Source: Nocardia sp. NBC_00508
GTDB lineage: Bacteria; Actinomycetota; Actinomycetes; Mycobacteriales; Mycobacteriaceae
Direction: 5' to 3'
Assembly: GCF_036346875.1 (NCBI RefSeq)
Contig: NZ_CP107852.1
Coordinates: 2,232,001 to 2,296,000 of the forward strand
Length of the DNA: 64,000 bases
Shown one piece after another: positions 16,577 through 28,197 of this stretch (position 1 is its first letter; every line of letters begins with the position of its first letter). The translations under genes were made by a program, and so were the position numbers. A model generated the notes under the pieces. It saw only the letters and a list, made by a program, of their open reading frames with translations. It made no database searches and was not told where the DNA came from.

Positions 16577-17254
16577 TCAGTCGGTGTTCAGCCGGAACCC
16601 GACACCGCGGACGGTGACGATGCGCCGTTCGGCCATCGGCCCCTCGTCGCCGATCTTCCGGCGCAGCCAGGACATGTGCATGTCCAAGGTCTTGGAACCC
16701 CGTAGCTCGGCGTCGCCCCACACCTCGCGCAGGATGGTCTCCCGCGCCACCACCTGGCCCGCCCGGTCGATCAGCACCTTGAGCAACTCGTATTCCTTAT
16801 TGGCCAAACCGATTTCGACCCCGTTGACCAGCACCCGCCGGGCCGCCGGCTCCATACGGATGCCACCGACCTCGACACTGTCGTCGCCGATTCCGCTGCG
16901 CCGCAACAACGCTCGCACTCGGGCCAGCAGTTCGGCGAGCCGGAACGGCTTGCCGACGTAGTCGTCGGCGCCCGCGTCCAACCCGACCACGAAGTCCACC
17001 TCGTCGGTGCGCGCGGTGAGCATCAGCACAGCCAGATCCGCGCCGCGGGCGCGCACCTGACGGCAAACCTCCAGCCCGTCCATGCCGGGCAGACCGAGGT
17101 CGAGGATGAGCAGATCGTGGCCGCCCTCCAGCGCACGCTGCAGCACGGCGGGACCGAAACTCTCGACGGTCACCGAATAGCCCTCGCGGCCGAGGGCGCG
17201 CGACAGCGGAGCGGCGATGGCCTCGTCGTCCTCGGCCAGCAGTACGGCGGTCAT
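16577..17254 (-). CDS. OmpR-family response regulator
   Basis: A 225-residue regulator. The receiver domain has the acidic pocket E8-D9-D10, phospho-acceptor Asp52 in LILDLGLPGMDG, Thr80 and Lys102 (GKPF). The C-terminal winged helix ends EVWGDAELRGSKTLDMHMSW and RTVRGVGF-type RIVTVRGVGFRLN. TAACCT lies 6 bases before the ATG and no RBS is visible, so the mRNA is probably leaderless. It leads the two-gene operon with the kinase. Confidence 0.95.
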   Translation of the reverse strand: MTAVLLAEDDEAIAAPLSRALGREGYSVTVESFGPAVLQRALEGGHDLLILDLGLPGMDGLEVCRQVRARGADLAVLMLTARTDEVDFVVGLDAGADDYVGKPFRLAELLARVRALLRRSGIGDDSVEVGGIRMEPAARRVLVNGVEIGLANKEYELLKVLIDRAGQVVARETILREVWGDAELRGSKTLDMHMSWLRRKIGDEGPMAERRIVTVRGVGFRLNTD

Positions 17255-17271
17255 ACGCCCAGGTTACGGCC

Positions 17272-17817
17272 TCACCGGTAGCTGCGGCGGTCGTCCCAGC
17301 GGTCGTCGTGCCCGTTGCGCTGGCGTTCGACCTCGAACACCTGGTGATACAGCAGCGAATGCACCTGCTGCACGGACGGGATGTCGTCGTACTCCAGTGG
17401 CTCCGAGGAGGACGACTCGATGACCAGCGTCCCGGTGCCGAGCAGTCGGTCGAACAGGCCGTGCCGGAACTGAACACTGGAGATCCGGCTCATCGGGATG
17501 TCGATGCCGCTGTGGGTGATCACACCTTGGCGCACCAGCACCCTGCGGTCGGTGACGATGAAATGCGTCGACTTCCAACTGACTATCGGTGCGACACAAC
17601 GCCATAGGAGAATCACCAGGTACACCGCGAGCACCGTGATCAGCAATGCGAAGCGCGCGGTCCCCTCGGCCCTGCGCGAGATGAGTCCCCCCGCGAAACC
17701 GGCCAGCGCGGTCGCGACGATCAGTGTCACGATCGGCCAGAAGAGCATCTTCCAATGCGGATGACGATGGAGCAGCAACTGTTCGTCGGGCGCCAGGACA
17801 TCCTCCGGATAACCCAT
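17272..17817 (-). CDS. PH-domain (DUF304-like) membrane protein, Rv3278c-like
   Basis: A 181-residue protein with two hydrophobic helices (about residues 27-47 and 57-77) followed by a bacterial PH domain: HFIVTDRRVLVRQGVI, then ISSVQFRHGLFDRLLGTGT. Such proteins are membrane-anchored with the PH domain in the cytoplasm; function is unknown. TAGGGT stands 7 bases before the ATG, which suggests a leaderless start. Position between the GtrA gene and birA matches Rv3278c from memory. Confidence 0.88.
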   Translation of the reverse strand: MGYPEDVLAPDEQLLLHRHPHWKMLFWPIVTLIVATALAGFAGGLISRRAEGTARFALLITVLAVYLVILLWRCVAPIVSWKSTHFIVTDRRVLVRQGVITHSGIDIPMSRISSVQFRHGLFDRLLGTGTLVIESSSSEPLEYDDIPSVQQVHSLLYHQVFEVERQRNGHDDRWDDRRSYR

Positions 17818-18008
17818 GCCACGCACCCTACCGGGTGCGGATACCGAAAGACGCACGCCGCAGCGCGTCATGCTGCACAATCGTCAGCCTGCGTGTGACG
17901 ATTCCTCCACGCAGTTGCTTCCCGCTCGACCTGGCTCCGCCCCCGCCCGAAGTGCACCGCACAACGCCCGGTTGCCCACATAGCCGAATTCCGACCGTGG
18001 AGGAACGC

Positions 18009-18962
18009 GTGACCAAGGACCTGACATCGCTGGAAATCCTGACCGAACTCGAACCCGTGGCCGAACAGAATCTCGATCGGCACCTGTCCATGGCGAAAGA
18101 CTGGAATCCGCACGACTACGTGCCGTGGACGCACGGCCGCAATTTCGCCGCGCTGGGCGGCGTGGACTGGGCTCCGGAGCAGTCGAAACTGAGCGAAGTG
18201 GCCAGGGTCGCCATGATCACGAATCTGCTCACCGAGGACAATCTGCCCTCCTACCACCGGGAGATCGCGCAGAACTTCTCCGAGGACGGCCCGTGGGGCA
18301 CCTGGGTCGACCGCTGGACCGCGGAGGAGAATCGGCACGGCATCGTCATACGCGACTACCTGGTCGTCACCCGCGGCGTCGATCCGGTCGCCCTGGAAGA
18401 AGCCAGGATGATCCACATGGCCAACGGCGTTCAGTCGCCGGAGGGCTGGGGCGGATTCCTGACGAGCGTCGCCTACGTCACCTTCCAGGAGCTGGCGACC
18501 CGTGTGTCGCATCGCAATACGGGCAAGGCGTGTAACGACGCCGTGGCGGATCGCATGCTGCAACGCATCGCCGCGGACGAGAACCTGCACATGATCTTCT
18601 ATCGCACCCTCTGCGGTGCTGCGCTCGACCTGGTGCCCGACCAGGCGATGCCCGCGATCACCCGGATCGTGACGAACTTCCTGATGCCCGGCGCCGGGAT
18701 GCCCAACTTCCGCCGCTATGGCGTGCTGATGGCCAAGCACGGCATCTACGACCTGCGCCAGCACCTCGAGGAAGTCATCCAGCCGGTGCTCAAGCAGTGG
18801 AACGTCTTCGAGCGCTCGGATTTCGGGCCGCGCGGCGAGCAGGCGCGCGACGAGCTGGGCTTGTTCGTGGACAAGCTCGGCAAGAAGGTGATCAAGTTCG
18901 AGGAGCAGCGCGAACGCGCGCTCGCCCGCGAGGCCGCGCGCGCCGTCCCGCAGCAGGCCTGA
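18009..18962 (+). CDS. Acyl-[acyl-carrier-protein] desaturase, DesA type
   Basis: A 317-residue soluble di-iron enzyme that introduces a double bond into acyl-ACP. Iron ligands lie in LLTEDNLPSYHREI, in WTAEENRHGIVIRDYLVVTR (E-x-x-H) and in ADENLHMIFYR (second E-x-x-H). The start LEPVAEQNLDRHLSMAKDWN is close to mycobacterial DesA1, which acts in mycolic acid synthesis, so a similar role is inferred. GTG 18009 has GGAGGA just upstream. It is divergent from the PH-domain gene. Confidence 0.92.
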   Translation: MTKDLTSLEILTELEPVAEQNLDRHLSMAKDWNPHDYVPWTHGRNFAALGGVDWAPEQSKLSEVARVAMITNLLTEDNLPSYHREIAQNFSEDGPWGTWVDRWTAEENRHGIVIRDYLVVTRGVDPVALEEARMIHMANGVQSPEGWGGFLTSVAYVTFQELATRVSHRNTGKACNDAVADRMLQRIAADENLHMIFYRTLCGAALDLVPDQAMPAITRIVTNFLMPGAGMPNFRRYGVLMAKHGIYDLRQHLEEVIQPVLKQWNVFERSDFGPRGEQARDELGLFVDKLGKKVIKFEEQRERALAREAARAVPQQA

Positions 18963-19001
18963 TCACCGGTCGCCTTGTGCCGCTTGCCGTTTCGTCGCCG
19001 G

Positions 19002-19802
<801 letters not shown>

Positions 19803-19830
19803 ACCGGCAGGCTACCCGCCGGGCGAGGCG

Positions 19831-20031
19831 CTATCCGACCAGGTCGTACTCGCCGAGGATCGGGTCGCGTGCCGCCGTGCGTACCCCATCACCTTCCGCG
19901 GACGGCGCCTCGACGGCGGTCTCGGACCAGGTCTCGGGCTCTCCGTACTTCGGCTCGGCCTCGACGGCCTGCGTGTGCGTCCACGCCGCGGCGGCGGCGT
20001 ATTCGGCGACCGTTTTGCTCCATTCCCACAT
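19831..20031 (-). CDS. Small hypothetical protein (66 aa) between birA and accD5
   Basis: MWEWSKTVAEYAAAAAWTHT at the start, then an acidic stretch with YGEPETWSETAVEAP and a DPILGEYDLVG end. The ribosome-binding site (GGGGAGGAG, 6 bases before ATG) is excellent and composition is protein-like with several Trp, so translation is likely. It is soluble and acidic; no domain is recognised. It lies upstream of birA in the same direction, 28 bases away, and divergent from accD5. Confidence 0.7.
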   Translation of the reverse strand: MWEWSKTVAEYAAAAAWTHTQAVEAEPKYGEPETWSETAVEAPSAEGDGVRTAARDPILGEYDLVG

Positions 20032-20197
20032 GCCGGGCTCCTCCCCTGAGCTCGAAAATCGGTCGCCCCCAGGCTATCCGGACACCCCCGGCGGGCGATA
20101 CTCATTTTCCGCCTTCCCGACCCGGCGACCGACCAGGAATTTTGTCGCGGAAGTATGATCTAGCTGCGGTTTTTACTCGTCGGTAGCGCGGACTGGG

Positions 20198-20238
20198 TTA
20201 GAGAGAAGCACTGGCACTGGTTACACTCCGAAGCCATG
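20198..20238 (+). promoter_or_regulatory. Promoter and leaderless start of accD5
   Basis: ttagag (20198-20203), 18 bases, TACACT (20222-20227), then 8 bases to ATG 20236; no ribosome-binding site is present. The TACACTCCG-N5-start arrangement is identical to that of the GtrA gene at 14713. Confidence 0.6.
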
Positions 20239-21876
20239 ACGAGTGTCCAGCAGCAGCCCGCCGCAGGCCCGGCGGGTTCCCCCGATATCCACACCACCGC
20301 CGGGAAGCTGGCTGACCTGCGGAATCGGCTGGAAGAGACACAGCACCCGATGGGTGAGGCCGCAGTCGACAAGGTGCACGCGAAGGGCAAGATGACCGCC
20401 CGCGAGCGCATCCTCGCCCTGCTGGACGAGGGTTCCTTCGTCGAACTCGACGCGCTGGCCCGCCATCGCAGCGTCAACTTCAGCCTGGAGCACAACCGTC
20501 CGCTCGGCGACGGCGTGGTGACCGGCTACGGCACCATCGACGGTCGTGACGTCTGCATCTTCAGCCAGGACGTCACGGTGTTCGGCGGCAGTCTCGGCGA
20601 GGTCTACGGCGAGAAGATCGTCAAGGTGATGGACCTGGCCCTGAAGACCGGCCGCCCACTGATCGGCATCAACGAGGGCGCGGGCGCGCGCATTCAGGAG
20701 GGCGTCGTCTCGCTGGGCCTCTACGGCGAGATCTTCCACCGCAACATCCAGGCTTCCGGCGTGATCCCGCAGATCTCGTTGATCATGGGCCCGGCCGCGG
20801 GCGGTCACGTGTACTCCCCGGCGCTGACCGACTTCGTGGTGATGGTCGACGGCACCAGCCAGATGTTCGTCACCGGCCCGGACGTCATCAAGACGGTCAC
20901 CGGCGAGGACGTCACCATGGAGGACCTGGGCGGCGCGCACACGCACATGGTGAAGTCCGGTGTGGCGCACTACGTCGCCTCCGGCGAGCAGGACGCGCTG
21001 GACTACGTGAAGGACCTGCTGTCCTACCTGCCGAGCAACAACCGCGCCGAGGCGCCGCGGTTCCCGGCCACCGATCCGATCCCCGGCGCGATCGAGGACT
21101 CGCTCACCGACGAGGACCTCGAGCTGGACACGATCATCCCGGACTCGCCGAACCAGCCCTACGACATGCACGAGGTGATCCGTCGCCTGCTCGATGACGA
21201 CGAGTTCCTCGAGGTGCAGGCCGAGCGCGCGATGAACGTCATCGTCGGCTTCGGCCGGGTAGACGGCCGCAGCGTCGGCATCGTGGCCAACCAGCCCACC
21301 CAGTTCGCCGGCTGCCTGGACATCGACGCGTCGGAGAAGGCCGCGCGGTTCGTGCGCACCTGCGACGCGTTCAACATCCCGATCATCACCCTGGTCGACG
21401 TTCCCGGCTTCCTGCCCGGCACCGGACAGGAGTACAACGGCATCATCCGGCGCGGCGCGAAGCTCCTCTACGCCTACGGCGAGGCCACTGTGGGCAAAAT
21501 CACGATCATCACGCGCAAGGCCTACGGCGGCGCCTATGACGTCATGGGTTCCAAGCACATGGGCGCCGACGTGAACCTCGCCTGGCCGACCGCGCAGATC
21601 GCCGTCATGGGCGCTTCCGGCGCCGTCGGATTCGTCTACCGCAAGCAACTGCAGCAAGCCGCCAAGGAGGGCGCAGACGTCGACGCCCTGCGGCTCGAGC
21701 TGCAGAACGAGTACGAGGACACGCTCGTGAACCCGTACGTCGCCGCCGAGCGCGGATACGTGGACGCGGTCATCCCGCCGTCGCACACGCGCGGCCAGAT
21801 CGTGTCCGCGCTGCGACTGCTCGAACGCAAGATGGTGACCCTTCCGGCGAAGAAGCACGGCAACATTCCGCTGTGA
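20236..21876 (+). CDS. accD5: Acyl-CoA carboxylase beta (carboxyltransferase) subunit AccD5
   Basis: A 546-residue carboxyltransferase of the propionyl/acetyl-CoA carboxylase family. It transfers CO2 from carboxybiotin on AccA3 to acyl-CoA. The two crotonase-like halves are present, with [19 protein letters not shown] and [18 protein letters not shown] in the first and [20 protein letters not shown] and [18 protein letters not shown] in the second; GG and GA peptide oxyanion pairs are intact. It is followed by accE5 and maf as in mycobacteria. Preference for propionyl-CoA over acetyl-CoA is inferred from orthology. Confidence 0.96.
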   Translation: MTSVQQQPAAGPAGSPDIHTTAGKLADLRNRLEETQHPMGEAAVDKVHAKGKMTARERILALLDEGSFVELDALARHRSVNFSLEHNRPLGDGVVTGYGTIDGRDVCIFSQDVTVFGGSLGEVYGEKIVKVMDLALKTGRPLIGINEGAGARIQEGVVSLGLYGEIFHRNIQASGVIPQISLIMGPAAGGHVYSPALTDFVVMVDGTSQMFVTGPDVIKTVTGEDVTMEDLGGAHTHMVKSGVAHYVASGEQDALDYVKDLLSYLPSNNRAEAPRFPATDPIPGAIEDSLTDEDLELDTIIPDSPNQPYDMHEVIRRLLDDDEFLEVQAERAMNVIVGFGRVDGRSVGIVANQPTQFAGCLDIDASEKAARFVRTCDAFNIPIITLVDVPGFLPGTGQEYNGIIRRGAKLLYAYGEATVGKITIITRKAYGGAYDVMGSKHMGADVNLAWPTAQIAVMGASGAVGFVYRKQLQQAAKEGADVDALRLELQNEYEDTLVNPYVAAERGYVDAVIPPSHTRGQIVSALRLLERKMVTLPAKKHGNIPL

Positions 21877-22027
21877 TCGAGCGATACCCTCGTTAGGCCG
21901 CGCATGCTTGTTGCTGAGACGCAATGAGCGAATCCGAGGATGATTGCTTCATCCGTAAACAGCCGGAAAATGGGAACAGCCTGATCAGGTGATCATCCCG
22001 ATCGAGGCAAAGAGAGGACCTGGCACT

Positions 22028-22363
22028 GTGACGACCGTGGCAGAAGAAGATGTGTTGAGCGCCGTCGAACTGGATCTCACAGTCGACCCGATCGCGGACG
22101 AGATCGGTGCGGCCACCGACCCGGACGCCGACGCGCCGCTTGCCGAAGCCACCGCGGAGCCGTTCTTCCGTGTTGTGAAGGGCTCACCCACCGACGAGGA
22201 ACTCGCCGCGCTGGTGTGCGTGCTGTCCGCCATCGCGAGCGACAGCGAGCCGGCGGGTCCGTCCGGGCCGCCGGACATGTGGGGCCGTCCCACGCTCATG
22301 CACCGCGGCAGTTCGCCGTTCTCCCCGTACGCTTTCCCGCAGCTGTCCCACCTGCGCGGGTGA
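22028..22363 (+). CDS. accE5: Acyl-CoA carboxylase epsilon subunit AccE5
   Basis: A 111-residue protein with an acidic, poorly ordered N-terminus and the AccE core EPFFRVVKGSPTDEELAALV, then a C-terminal MWGRPTLMHRGSSPFSPYAF. This small subunit bridges AccA3 and AccD5 in mycobacterial-type complexes. GTG 22028 (GAGGACC upstream) is chosen; the frame is open for 13 codons more. A 151-base spacer separates it from accD5, and its stop overlaps the maf start (GTGA). Confidence 0.92.
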   Translation: MTTVAEEDVLSAVELDLTVDPIADEIGAATDPDADAPLAEATAEPFFRVVKGSPTDEELAALVCVLSAIASDSEPAGPSGPPDMWGRPTLMHRGSSPFSPYAFPQLSHLRG

Positions 22364-22992
22364 CCCATCTGATTCTCGCTTCGGCGTCGCCTGCCCGCCG
22401 GGAGGTGCTCCGCTCGGCGGGTATCGACCCGATCGTCCGAGTCTCCGCAGTGGACGAGGACGCGGTGGCCGCTGCGCTGCCCGAGGGCACGCCACCTCAG
22501 GTGGTCGTGGTGGAGCTCGCGCGAGCCAAGGCGGCCGCCGTAGCCGCAGGCATTCCGGAGTTCGCCGCCGACTGCGTTGTGGTGGCCTGTGATTCGATGC
22601 TGCTCGTCGACGGCGAGCTCCAGGGCAAACCGCATACCCCCGAGGTCGCGCGTGCCCGCTGGGGCGACATGGCCGGACGCAGCGCGGACCTCGTGACCGG
22701 CCACTGCGTCATGCGGCTGGCGGACGGTCAGGTCACCGCCGAAGCGGTCGACTGCAGCAGCACCACCGTGCATTTCGCCAAGCCGGAACCGGACGAGCTG
22801 GACGCCTACATCGCCACCGGCGAGCCGCTTCAGGTGGCGGGTGCGTTCACTCTCGACGGACTCGGCGGCTGGTTCGTCGATCGCATCGACGGCGACCCGT
22901 CCAGCGTCATCGGAATCGGGCTACCACTGCTGCGCCGACTGCTTGGCGACGTTGGGATCAGCGTTACGCAGTTGTGGGGCCACACGGCCTGA
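22360..22992 (+). CDS. maf: Maf-like nucleotide pyrophosphatase
   Basis: A 210-residue Maf/Ham1-fold protein that hydrolyses modified or non-canonical nucleoside triphosphates. It opens with THLILASASPARREVLRSAG (catalytic S-x-S-P-R-R), continues with ACDSMLLVDGELQGKP and VTGHCVM, and ends with [23 protein letters not shown] 22360 overlaps the accE5 stop by 4 bases. Its last 72 bases overlap the end of the opposing regulator gene, so both C-termini are encoded by the same DNA. Confidence 0.93.
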   Translation: MTHLILASASPARREVLRSAGIDPIVRVSAVDEDAVAAALPEGTPPQVVVVELARAKAAAVAAGIPEFAADCVVVACDSMLLVDGELQGKPHTPEVARARWGDMAGRSADLVTGHCVMRLADGQVTAEAVDCSSTTVHFAKPEPDELDAYIATGEPLQVAGAFTLDGLGGWFVDRIDGDPSSVIGIGLPLLRRLLGDVGISVTQLWGHTA

Positions 22993-23697
22993 CGGGGTGG
23001 TCAACGCCTCGGCGTCACCGCCAGGGGGCACCGTTGCCGCCTCGTGTGTCTCGTCGTGTGACGCGGCGATGAGTTCCAGCCGCGCCACGCACAACTCCGG
23101 CTCGACGAACGGATGTATCCGGACGTCGATCTCGCCGCGCGCGCCGCTCCGACCGAGTACCTCTTCGAGCAGGCCCAGATGGACTCCGCACACCACCTCG
23201 GAGTGCGTCCGGGCGAGTTCGCGCAGCGGACAGGCCGTCAACCGGATCAGCACCTTGTCCCCGCTCTCCGAGGACGGGTCGCGTTCGGGCGCGAAGCCGA
23301 GTTCCGACATCAGCGTCATGGTGACGTCCTTGGCGTCCTCCAGCGATTCGACCCGGTGCTCACCGATGTCGAGCTTGGTCCCCCATGCCCGGCCCGCCGC
23401 GACGGCGGCCTCCGATCTGCGCCGCGGATCCGGCCCCAGCTGGTCGGCGAGCACCTGCGCCAAGTCCTGGTAGCCCACCGATCGCTGCACCGCGCTGTAA
23501 CCGATGCGCGGACGACCGCGACCTCGCGGCGGCTGCTGGAATTGCCGGACGAGGGATTCCCTGGTGAGCACGTCCAGATGGAACCGGACCGTGGTGACGT
23601 GCTGCCCGGTGATCCTGGCCAGTTCCTGGGCATCGAGAGGCTCACTGGCGCCACGTAGGATCGCGAGCAGTCGCCGCCGCGGCCAAGAATCGGACAT
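22921..23697 (-). CDS. HTH regulator with Cys-containing sensor domain (SufR/ArsR-like)
   Basis: A 258-residue regulator. An N-terminal winged helix ([20 protein letters not shown], then [13 protein letters not shown]) precedes a domain with [20 protein letters not shown] and a third Cys in PELCVARLE. Spaced Cys in this position recall SufR-type Fe-S regulators, so redox or metal sensing is possible but not proven. A GGAGGAGG ribosome-binding site precedes ATG. It is divergent from sseA (rhodanese), which makes sulfur metabolism a plausible target, and overlaps maf tail-to-tail by 72 bases. Confidence 0.82.
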   Translation of the reverse strand: MSDSWPRRRLLAILRGASEPLDAQELARITGQHVTTVRFHLDVLTRESLVRQFQQPPRGRGRPRIGYSAVQRSVGYQDLAQVLADQLGPDPRRRSEAAVAAGRAWGTKLDIGEHRVESLEDAKDVTMTLMSELGFAPERDPSSESGDKVLIRLTACPLRELARTHSEVVCGVHLGLLEEVLGRSGARGEIDVRIHPFVEPELCVARLELIAASHDETHEAATVPPGGDAEALTTPSGRVAPQLRNADPNVAKQSAQQW

Positions 23698-23724
23698 AGC
23701 TCACCCCTCCTCCCGGGAGACTTT

Positions 23725-23762
23725 ATCGGATCCAGGTGCCACTTATTCGCCCCTCATCCGAT
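23725..23762. promoter_or_regulatory. Inverted repeat between the Cys-HTH regulator and sseA
   Basis: atcggat (23725-23731) and atccgat (23756-23762) are perfect inverse copies 24 bases apart, centred between the two divergent genes. Possible operator for the regulator; inferred from position only. Confidence 0.35.
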
Positions 23763-23868
23763 TTGTGATCTGAAACGAGAGTCACTGTCGTCTCACACCT
23801 ACCATCGCTGTGAAACTTCCCGATCGCTGCCACCGACCGCCCTAACCCACGTGCGAAGGACCCATACC

Positions 23869-24786
23869 GTGCCCGTTGCTCCGGATCCTCATCCCTCGTT
23901 CGGTTCCTACGCACACTCTCACCGACTAGTAACCACCGAGTGGCTGTCGGCAAACATAGGCGCGAAGGGACTCAAGATCATCGAGGCCAACGAGGACACG
24001 CTGCTCTACGACATCGGGCACGTTCCGGGCGCCACCAAACTGGATTGGCGAAGCGATCTGAACGATCCGGTCACGCGCGACTATATCGACGGAACCCGCT
24101 TCACCGAACTAATGCGCGCCAAAGGAATAGAACGTGACGACACCGTGGTGATCTACGGGGATCGGGGCAACGCGCAGGCGGCGCACACGGCGTGGGTATT
24201 CGCCCTGTTCGGGCACGAGGACGTGCGGTTGCTCGACGGTGGACGGGCGGCGTGGATCTCGGAGGAACGCGACACGACCTTCGAGCCCGCCTACACCGTG
24301 GCCTGCGAATACCCGACCGTGCGCCGTGACGACGGCACCGCTCGCGCCTTCCGCGAGGACGTGCTCGCCCACCTCGGCAAGCCGCTGCTCGACGTGCGCT
24401 TGCCCGACGAGTACTCCGGCGCGCGCAGCCACAAGCCGGACGATCCGGAAGACGCGGCGCTGCGCGGTGGCCATATTCCCACCGCGTCGAACATCCCGTG
24501 GACCGAGGCGCTCGCCTCCGACGGGCGGTTCCGCTCGCGCACCGAACTCGCCGACATCTATCGGACGCTGCCCGGCCAGGACGAGCTGATCGTCTACAGT
24601 CGGGTCGGCGTACGGTCCAGCCACACCTGGTTCGTGCTGACCTATCTGCTCGGCTACGACCGCGTGCGCAACTACGACGGCTCCTGGACCGAGTGGGGCA
24701 ACTCGGTGCGGATGCCGATCGCCAAGGGGGATGAACCCGGCGAGGTCCCCGTTGGCGGTGGTTCGAGACGCACCCGCGGCAGGTAG
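23869..24786 (+). CDS. sseA: SseA-type tandem rhodanese with Ser in place of catalytic Cys
   Basis: A 305-residue two-domain rhodanese, orthologous by position and sequence to SseA of mycobacteria (thiosulfate sulfurtransferase). Domain 1 has [20 protein letters not shown], domain 2 [16 protein letters not shown] and [11 protein letters not shown]. The active loop, normally CRxGxRSS, reads [13 protein letters not shown]: residue 244 is Ser (AGT, 24598-24600). Without the Cys, persulfide transfer by the usual mechanism is not possible. GTG 23869 has GAAGGA upstream. Either a sequence error, a recent loss, or a non-enzymatic homologue. Confidence 0.88.
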   Translation: MPVAPDPHPSFGSYAHSHRLVTTEWLSANIGAKGLKIIEANEDTLLYDIGHVPGATKLDWRSDLNDPVTRDYIDGTRFTELMRAKGIERDDTVVIYGDRGNAQAAHTAWVFALFGHEDVRLLDGGRAAWISEERDTTFEPAYTVACEYPTVRRDDGTARAFREDVLAHLGKPLLDVRLPDEYSGARSHKPDDPEDAALRGGHIPTASNIPWTEALASDGRFRSRTELADIYRTLPGQDELIVYSRVGVRSSHTWFVLTYLLGYDRVRNYDGSWTEWGNSVRMPIAKGDEPGEVPVGGGSRRTRGR

Positions 24787-25057
24787 GGCTGTGAGCCGGG
24801 TGCCAGCGAACCGAGAACACAGCGCACTCGGGCACGGCGGAGCCGAGCCCCAGCGAGGCGCAGTCGTGTACGGTCCCGACCACAGGCCGCGTACGTTGTG
24901 ATCCACGACCTACTGTGGAGTAGGGCTAGCCGAGTTCGGCGTCTGTTGGCAGACTGCCTACACTCGCCGAGACGTAAGTTTTGTCGACTACGGGAGCGGA
25001 GCCTGCGCAGCAACCCCATCCCCGCGAAGCGACCAAAGAATGCACACAGGAGGCTCA

Positions 25058-26863
<1,806 letters not shown>

Positions 26864-26884
26864 ACACCTGACGAAGACCGTCTC

Positions 26885-26921
26885 GGAGCGGGCGCAGGAC
26901 AACGACGTCCGCGCCCGCTCC
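26885..26921 (+). terminator. Terminator-like hairpin after accA3
   Basis: ggagcgggcgc (26885-26895) pairs perfectly with gcgcccgctcc (26911-26921); an inner ggac/gtcc extends the stem to 15 bp with one bulged A and a 6-base loop. There is no U-tract, as is common in actinobacterial terminators. Confidence 0.65.
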
Positions 26922-26974
26922 GCTCGTTCGGGGTGTGTTCATTTCTCCGGCCTGAGGTTCACGCCGAGGTGTCG

Positions 26975-26989
26975 TATCGTGATGCGGTG
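26975..26989 (+). promoter_or_regulatory. -10 TATCGT and leaderless start of patatin gene
   Basis: TATCGT (26975-26980) is exactly 6 bases before GTG 26987; there is no ribosome-binding site. Confidence 0.55.
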
Positions 26990-27925
26990 ACCAGCTCGCC
27001 AAGCGTCTCCCCCGTCGCGGAGCTGATCCGCGCGCGCCGTGCCGCGTCCAGCCGTGCCGACGGGCATCGGCTCGTGCTCGTCGTCGAGGGCGGTGGCAGC
27101 CGAGGTGTGTACTCCAGCGGAATGGTGTCCGCGCTGGAGGAACTCGGGCTCGCCGGGGTATTCGACGCGGTGTACGGGACGTCCGCGGGCGCGATCAACG
27201 GCGCCTGGCTGCTGTGCGGGCGTGCGATCCCCGGGATGCGCACGTGGACCGACCCGGTGATCATGGGCCGCGCCATCGACCCGGCCCGCCTCCTGCGCGG
27301 GCGACCCGCGTTCGATCTGCGGTACCTCGTCCACGAGGTGTACGACAGCATCGAGCCGATGGATTTCGACGCGATTCTGGCGAACTCCACGACGTTCCAT
27401 CCGATCGCCACCGATACCCGTACCGGTCGGGCGGTCGACCTGCATCCGCATATCACCGACAAGCGCACCCTCATGCGTGCGCTGCGAGCGTCGGCGGGGC
27501 TGCCCATCCTGGCCGGGCCACCGGTCAGCTTGGGCGGCTCCGCCTACTTCGACGGCGGTCTCGCCGAGACGGTGCCGATCCGCACCGCCGTCGAAGCGGG
27601 CGCCACGCATGCCCTGGTTCTGCGCACCCGCCGCGTCGACGAGAGACGCCCGCCCGCCTCACGACTGCACCAGATCGTGGGCGGCGGCTATCTGCGTGCG
27701 GTGGCCCCCGGCGCCTATCGTGCGTGGCTGGAACGCCCGCGTCAGCAGGACATCGAGGACAAGGCGCTGGCCGCTCTCGGCGATTCCGTCCTGCAGATCC
27801 ACCCGCCGCCGGGGTCCCCCGATATCGACAGCGCCGCACGCGATACGACGCTCCTGGCCGCCGCCCTCCATATCGGCCGCCACGCCGTCCTCAGCGCCCT
27901 CTCCACCACCATCCACGCCGTATAG
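26987..27925 (+). CDS. Patatin-like phospholipase
   Basis: A 312-residue RssA/YjjU-type patatin lipid acyl hydrolase. It has the oxyanion Gly loop EGGGSRGVYSSG, the nucleophile elbow YGTSAGAINGA (catalytic Ser) and the dyad Asp in YFDGGLAETVPI. No signal peptide is visible, so it acts in the cytoplasm or at the inner membrane face. It follows accA3 after a hairpin and has its own predicted leaderless promoter. Substrate unknown. Confidence 0.9.
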   Translation: MTSSPSVSPVAELIRARRAASSRADGHRLVLVVEGGGSRGVYSSGMVSALEELGLAGVFDAVYGTSAGAINGAWLLCGRAIPGMRTWTDPVIMGRAIDPARLLRGRPAFDLRYLVHEVYDSIEPMDFDAILANSTTFHPIATDTRTGRAVDLHPHITDKRTLMRALRASAGLPILAGPPVSLGGSAYFDGGLAETVPIRTAVEAGATHALVLRTRRVDERRPPASRLHQIVGGGYLRAVAPGAYRAWLERPRQQDIEDKALAALGDSVLQIHPPPGSPDIDSAARDTTLLAAALHIGRHAVLSALSTTIHAV

Positions 27926-27951
27926 CGGTACTCGCTGCACGTGTCGCGCTT

Positions 27952-27998
27952 GGTCACACAACGCCCGCGCGGTGCGTGCGGCCGCCATCCTGTCCTCG
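27952..27998. repeat. Intergenic direct repeat, copy A
   Basis: A ~47-base unit beginning ggtcacacaacgcccgcgcg and ending tgtcctcg. It matches copy B (28056-28100) over its whole length with scattered substitutions and a 2-base indel. It lies between the patatin and kinase genes, outside any coding frame I trust. Confidence 0.65.
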
Positions 27999-28055
27999 AT
28001 GGCCGCTCCTCCACCGCCCCGCCGTAGTGCGGTGATCGCGGCACACCGTGGCGCT

Positions 28056-28100
28056 GCTCACACAGCGCCCGCGCTCCGTGGGGCAGCCATTTTGTGCTCG
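28056..28100. repeat. Intergenic direct repeat, copy B
   Basis: Begins gctcacacagcgcccgcgct and ends tgtgctcg; about 80% identical to copy A by eye, spaced by about 104 bases. May belong to a dispersed intergenic repeat family of this genome. Confidence 0.65.
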
Positions 28101-28197
28101 CCGGACCCCTTCTCCACCCTGGAGTGGGCATCACCGCGAACTGCGTTTCCCTGGCGGGCACGACGCCCCGGGCTACGGGCCGAACCGGGCGAAGAAG

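Noticed and set aside
20221..21924. 567-codon minus-strand open frame
   Set aside because: Antisense to accD5, which has full family motifs; typical high-GC shadow frame.
21980..21989. cctgatcagg palindrome in the accD5-accE5 spacer
   Set aside because: Only 10 bp and followed by another GATC; likely chance.
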